Of a stretch of 64,000 nucleotides of DNA, positions 62,666-64,000 are shown in pieces. A model generated the notes under the pieces. It had not been told where the DNA came from. It did not search any database and worked only from the letters and a program-made list of their open reading frames with translations. Each line of letters opens with the position of its first letter. The first letter of the stretch is position 1. The DNA is from Shinella sp. H4-D48 (GTDB lineage Bacteria; Pseudomonadota; Alphaproteobacteria; Rhizobiales; Rhizobiaceae): NCBI RefSeq assembly GCF_022637395.1, contig NZ_CP093337.1, forward strand, positions 248,001-312,000, in the 5' to 3' direction. The translations under genes were made by a program, and so were the position numbers.

Positions 62666-64000
62666 ATGACCGAAACGTCGATCGATCCCGCCCTCGTCGA
62701 GTGGACCGGCCTCAACGGCTTGCCGCGGTTCGATCTGGTCAAGGACGAGGCCTTCGCCGCAAGCTTCGATGCAGCCCTTGTCGCCCATGAAGCGGAAATC
62801 GACGCGATCGCCAACAGTCCCGACGTGCCGACCTTCGAGAACACGGTCGTGGCGCTGGAGATCGCCGGCGACGCGCTTTCGCGCGTTTCCGCGCTGTTCT
62901 GGAGCCGTGCGGGCGCCAACACCAACGACACGATCCAGGCCCTGGAACGCGAGATCGCGCCGAAGATGTCGCGCCACTATTCGAAGATCGGCACCAATGC
63001 CGCCCTCTTCCGGCGCATCGATGCGCTGTGGGAAGGCCGCGCCGGCCTCAATCTCTCGCTCGAGCAGCTGCGCGTGCTGGAGCGGCACTGGAAAGGCTTC
63101 GTGAAATCGGGCGCCAAGCTGGAGAAGGCCGATCAGGACCGGCTTTCGGCGATCAACGAGACGCTGGCGGGGCTCGGCGCGAAATTCGGCCAGAACGTGC
63201 TTGCCGACGAGAAGAACTGGGTGCTCTTCCTCGACGAGGGCGAGGCACTCGACGGCCTGCCGGATTTCCTCAAGGACGCGATGGCAGCGGCGGCCCGCGA
63301 ACGCGGCGAGGAGGGGCGCTATGCCGTCACGCTGTCGCGCTCGATCATCGAGCCGTTCCTGACCTTTTCCGCCCGCCGGGAGTTGCGCGAGCAGGCGTTC
63401 CGGGCGTGGGTGGCGCGCGGCGAGAATGCCGGCGAGACGGACAATCGCGGCATCGTGAAGGACACGCTGGCGCTTCGCTCCGAAAAGGCGGGGTTGCTCG
63501 GCTACGAAAACTTTGCTGCCCTGAAGCTCGATAACACCATGGCCAAAACACCCGAAGCAGTGAACGGCCTGCTGATGCAGGTGTGGGAAAAGGCCGTGGC
63601 CCGGGCGCGCGAGGAAGAGGCGGAACTGGCCGAACTTATCGCGGAGGAGGGACGCAACCACGAGGTCATGCCTTGGGACTGGCGCTACTACGCCGAAAAG
63701 CTGCGCGCCAAGAAATTCAACTTCTCCGAAGCCGAGCTGAAGCCCTATCTCCAGCTAGAGAAGATTATCGAGGCGTGTTTCGACGTCGCCGAACGCCTGT
63801 TCGGCATTCGCGCCATCGAAAAGAAGGGTGTGCCGGTCTATCATCCCGATGTGCGGGTCTTCGAAATCCGCGACCGGGACGACAGGCTGGTCGCTATGTT
63901 CCTTGGGGACTACTTCGCCCGCTCCTCGAAGCGGTCAGGCGCCTGGATGAGCTCCTACCAGAGCCAGCATCGCCTGCCGTTGACGAACGGTTCGGTCGGC
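62666..64000 (+). CDS. M3-family oligopeptidase (3' end cut by window)
   Basis: 445 residues are visible, the frame is open to the last base. The N-terminal segments NGLPRFDLVKDEAFAASFDA, TFENTVVALEIAGDALSRVS and RSIIEPFLTFSARRELREQA belong to M3 metallopeptidases (Dcp/PrlC type, about 680 residues). The zinc motif HEXXH should lie just outside the window. It cleaves oligopeptides in the cytoplasm. AAAGGAAC is located before the ATG at 62666. It diverges from the TerC-like gene. Confidence 0.9.
   Translation, partial: MTETSIDPALVEWTGLNGLPRFDLVKDEAFAASFDAALVAHEAEIDAIANSPDVPTFENTVVALEIAGDALSRVSALFWSRAGANTNDTIQALEREIAPKMSRHYSKIGTNAALFRRIDALWEGRAGLNLSLEQLRVLERHWKGFVKSGAKLEKADQDRLSAINETLAGLGAKFGQNVLADEKNWVLFLDEGEALDGLPDFLKDAMAAAARERGEEGRYAVTLSRSIIEPFLTFSARRELREQAFRAWVARGENAGETDNRGIVKDTLALRSEKAGLLGYENFAALKLDNTMAKTPEAVNGLLMQVWEKAVARAREEEAELAELIAEEGRNHEVMPWDWRYYAEKLRAKKFNFSEAELKPYLQLEKIIEACFDVAERLFGIRAIEKKGVPVYHPDVRVFEIRDRDDRLVAMFLGDYFARSSKRSGAWMSSYQSQHRLPLTNGSVG

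Overview
The window is a gene-dense, GC-rich stretch of bacterial chromosome. The most likely source is an alphaproteobacterium of the order Rhizobiales, family Rhizobiaceae (Rhizobium, Agrobacterium, Shinella or Ensifer type). The evidence is an RpoH2-type heat-shock sigma factor beside CarD, a SAM-II riboswitch in front of metA, a CenR-type response regulator, the ffh / chorismate mutase / rpsP / rimM / trmD order, and a dapF-mtaB-ftsY-yciB operon. Nearly all of it is core chromosome. I see no prophage, insertion sequence, CRISPR array or plasmid function. The genus is inferred from protein style only.

Layout. 0-2 kb: the end of carD, rpoH2 and a small secreted protein. 2.1-8.7 kb: thiamine acquisition (TPP riboswitch, thiBPQ), then an M48 lipoprotein protease, a 712-nt gap with no visible gene, and thiamine pyrophosphokinase. 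8.7-13.6 kb: an ABC-F ATPase, a second small secreted protein, SAM-II riboswitch plus metA, an acetyltransferase and aldose epimerase. 13.6-15.7 kb: an AT-richer patch with an unrecognised membrane protein next to tRNA-Gly(GCC). 15.8-20.6 kb: a ProXp-like tRNA editing protein, a CnoX-like thioredoxin/TPR protein, a Lon-N-domain protein, a Trm112-like protein, a UbiH-type hydroxylase and TesB. 20.7-22.7 kb: the glnK-amtB ammonium operon behind a sigma-54-like promoter. 22.7-27.2 kb: ftsK (with a CtrA-type box), lolA and xthA.

27.2-34.7 kb: a cNMP-binding protein, CenR, an L,D-transpeptidase-fold protein, an aldo/keto reductase, SixA, leuC, an amino-acid ABC uptake pair without an ATPase, and rplS. 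35-39.5 kb: a TSUP permease that splits rplS from trmD-rimM-rpsP, then chorismate mutase and ffh. 39.7-45.2 kb: a secreted metallo-beta-lactamase-fold protein, then dapF-mtaB-ftsY-yciB. 45.3-48.8 kb: a TrpXYZ-like ABC importer and a DUF1287 protein. 48.8-54.3 kb: two LysE exporters, an SDR, argG, and a MarR-MFS drug-efflux pair. 54.3-60.8 kb: a TctDE-type two-component system divergent from a periplasmic binding protein and tctCBA. 60.9-64 kb: a DUF1127-like 54-aa protein, a TerC/DUF475 membrane protein with an unusual leader, and the start of an M3 oligopeptidase cut by the window end.

The observations most worth a second look are: the two small secreted genes that share promoter region, ribosome-binding site, signal peptide and terminator but not the mature protein; the leader ORF and SD-sequestering hairpin in front of the TerC-like gene; the predicted acetyl-CoA specificity of the SAM-II-controlled MetA; the extra binding protein inside the Tct locus; the TSUP insertion in the ribosomal operon; and the uncharacterised HEAT-like membrane protein beside the tRNA.
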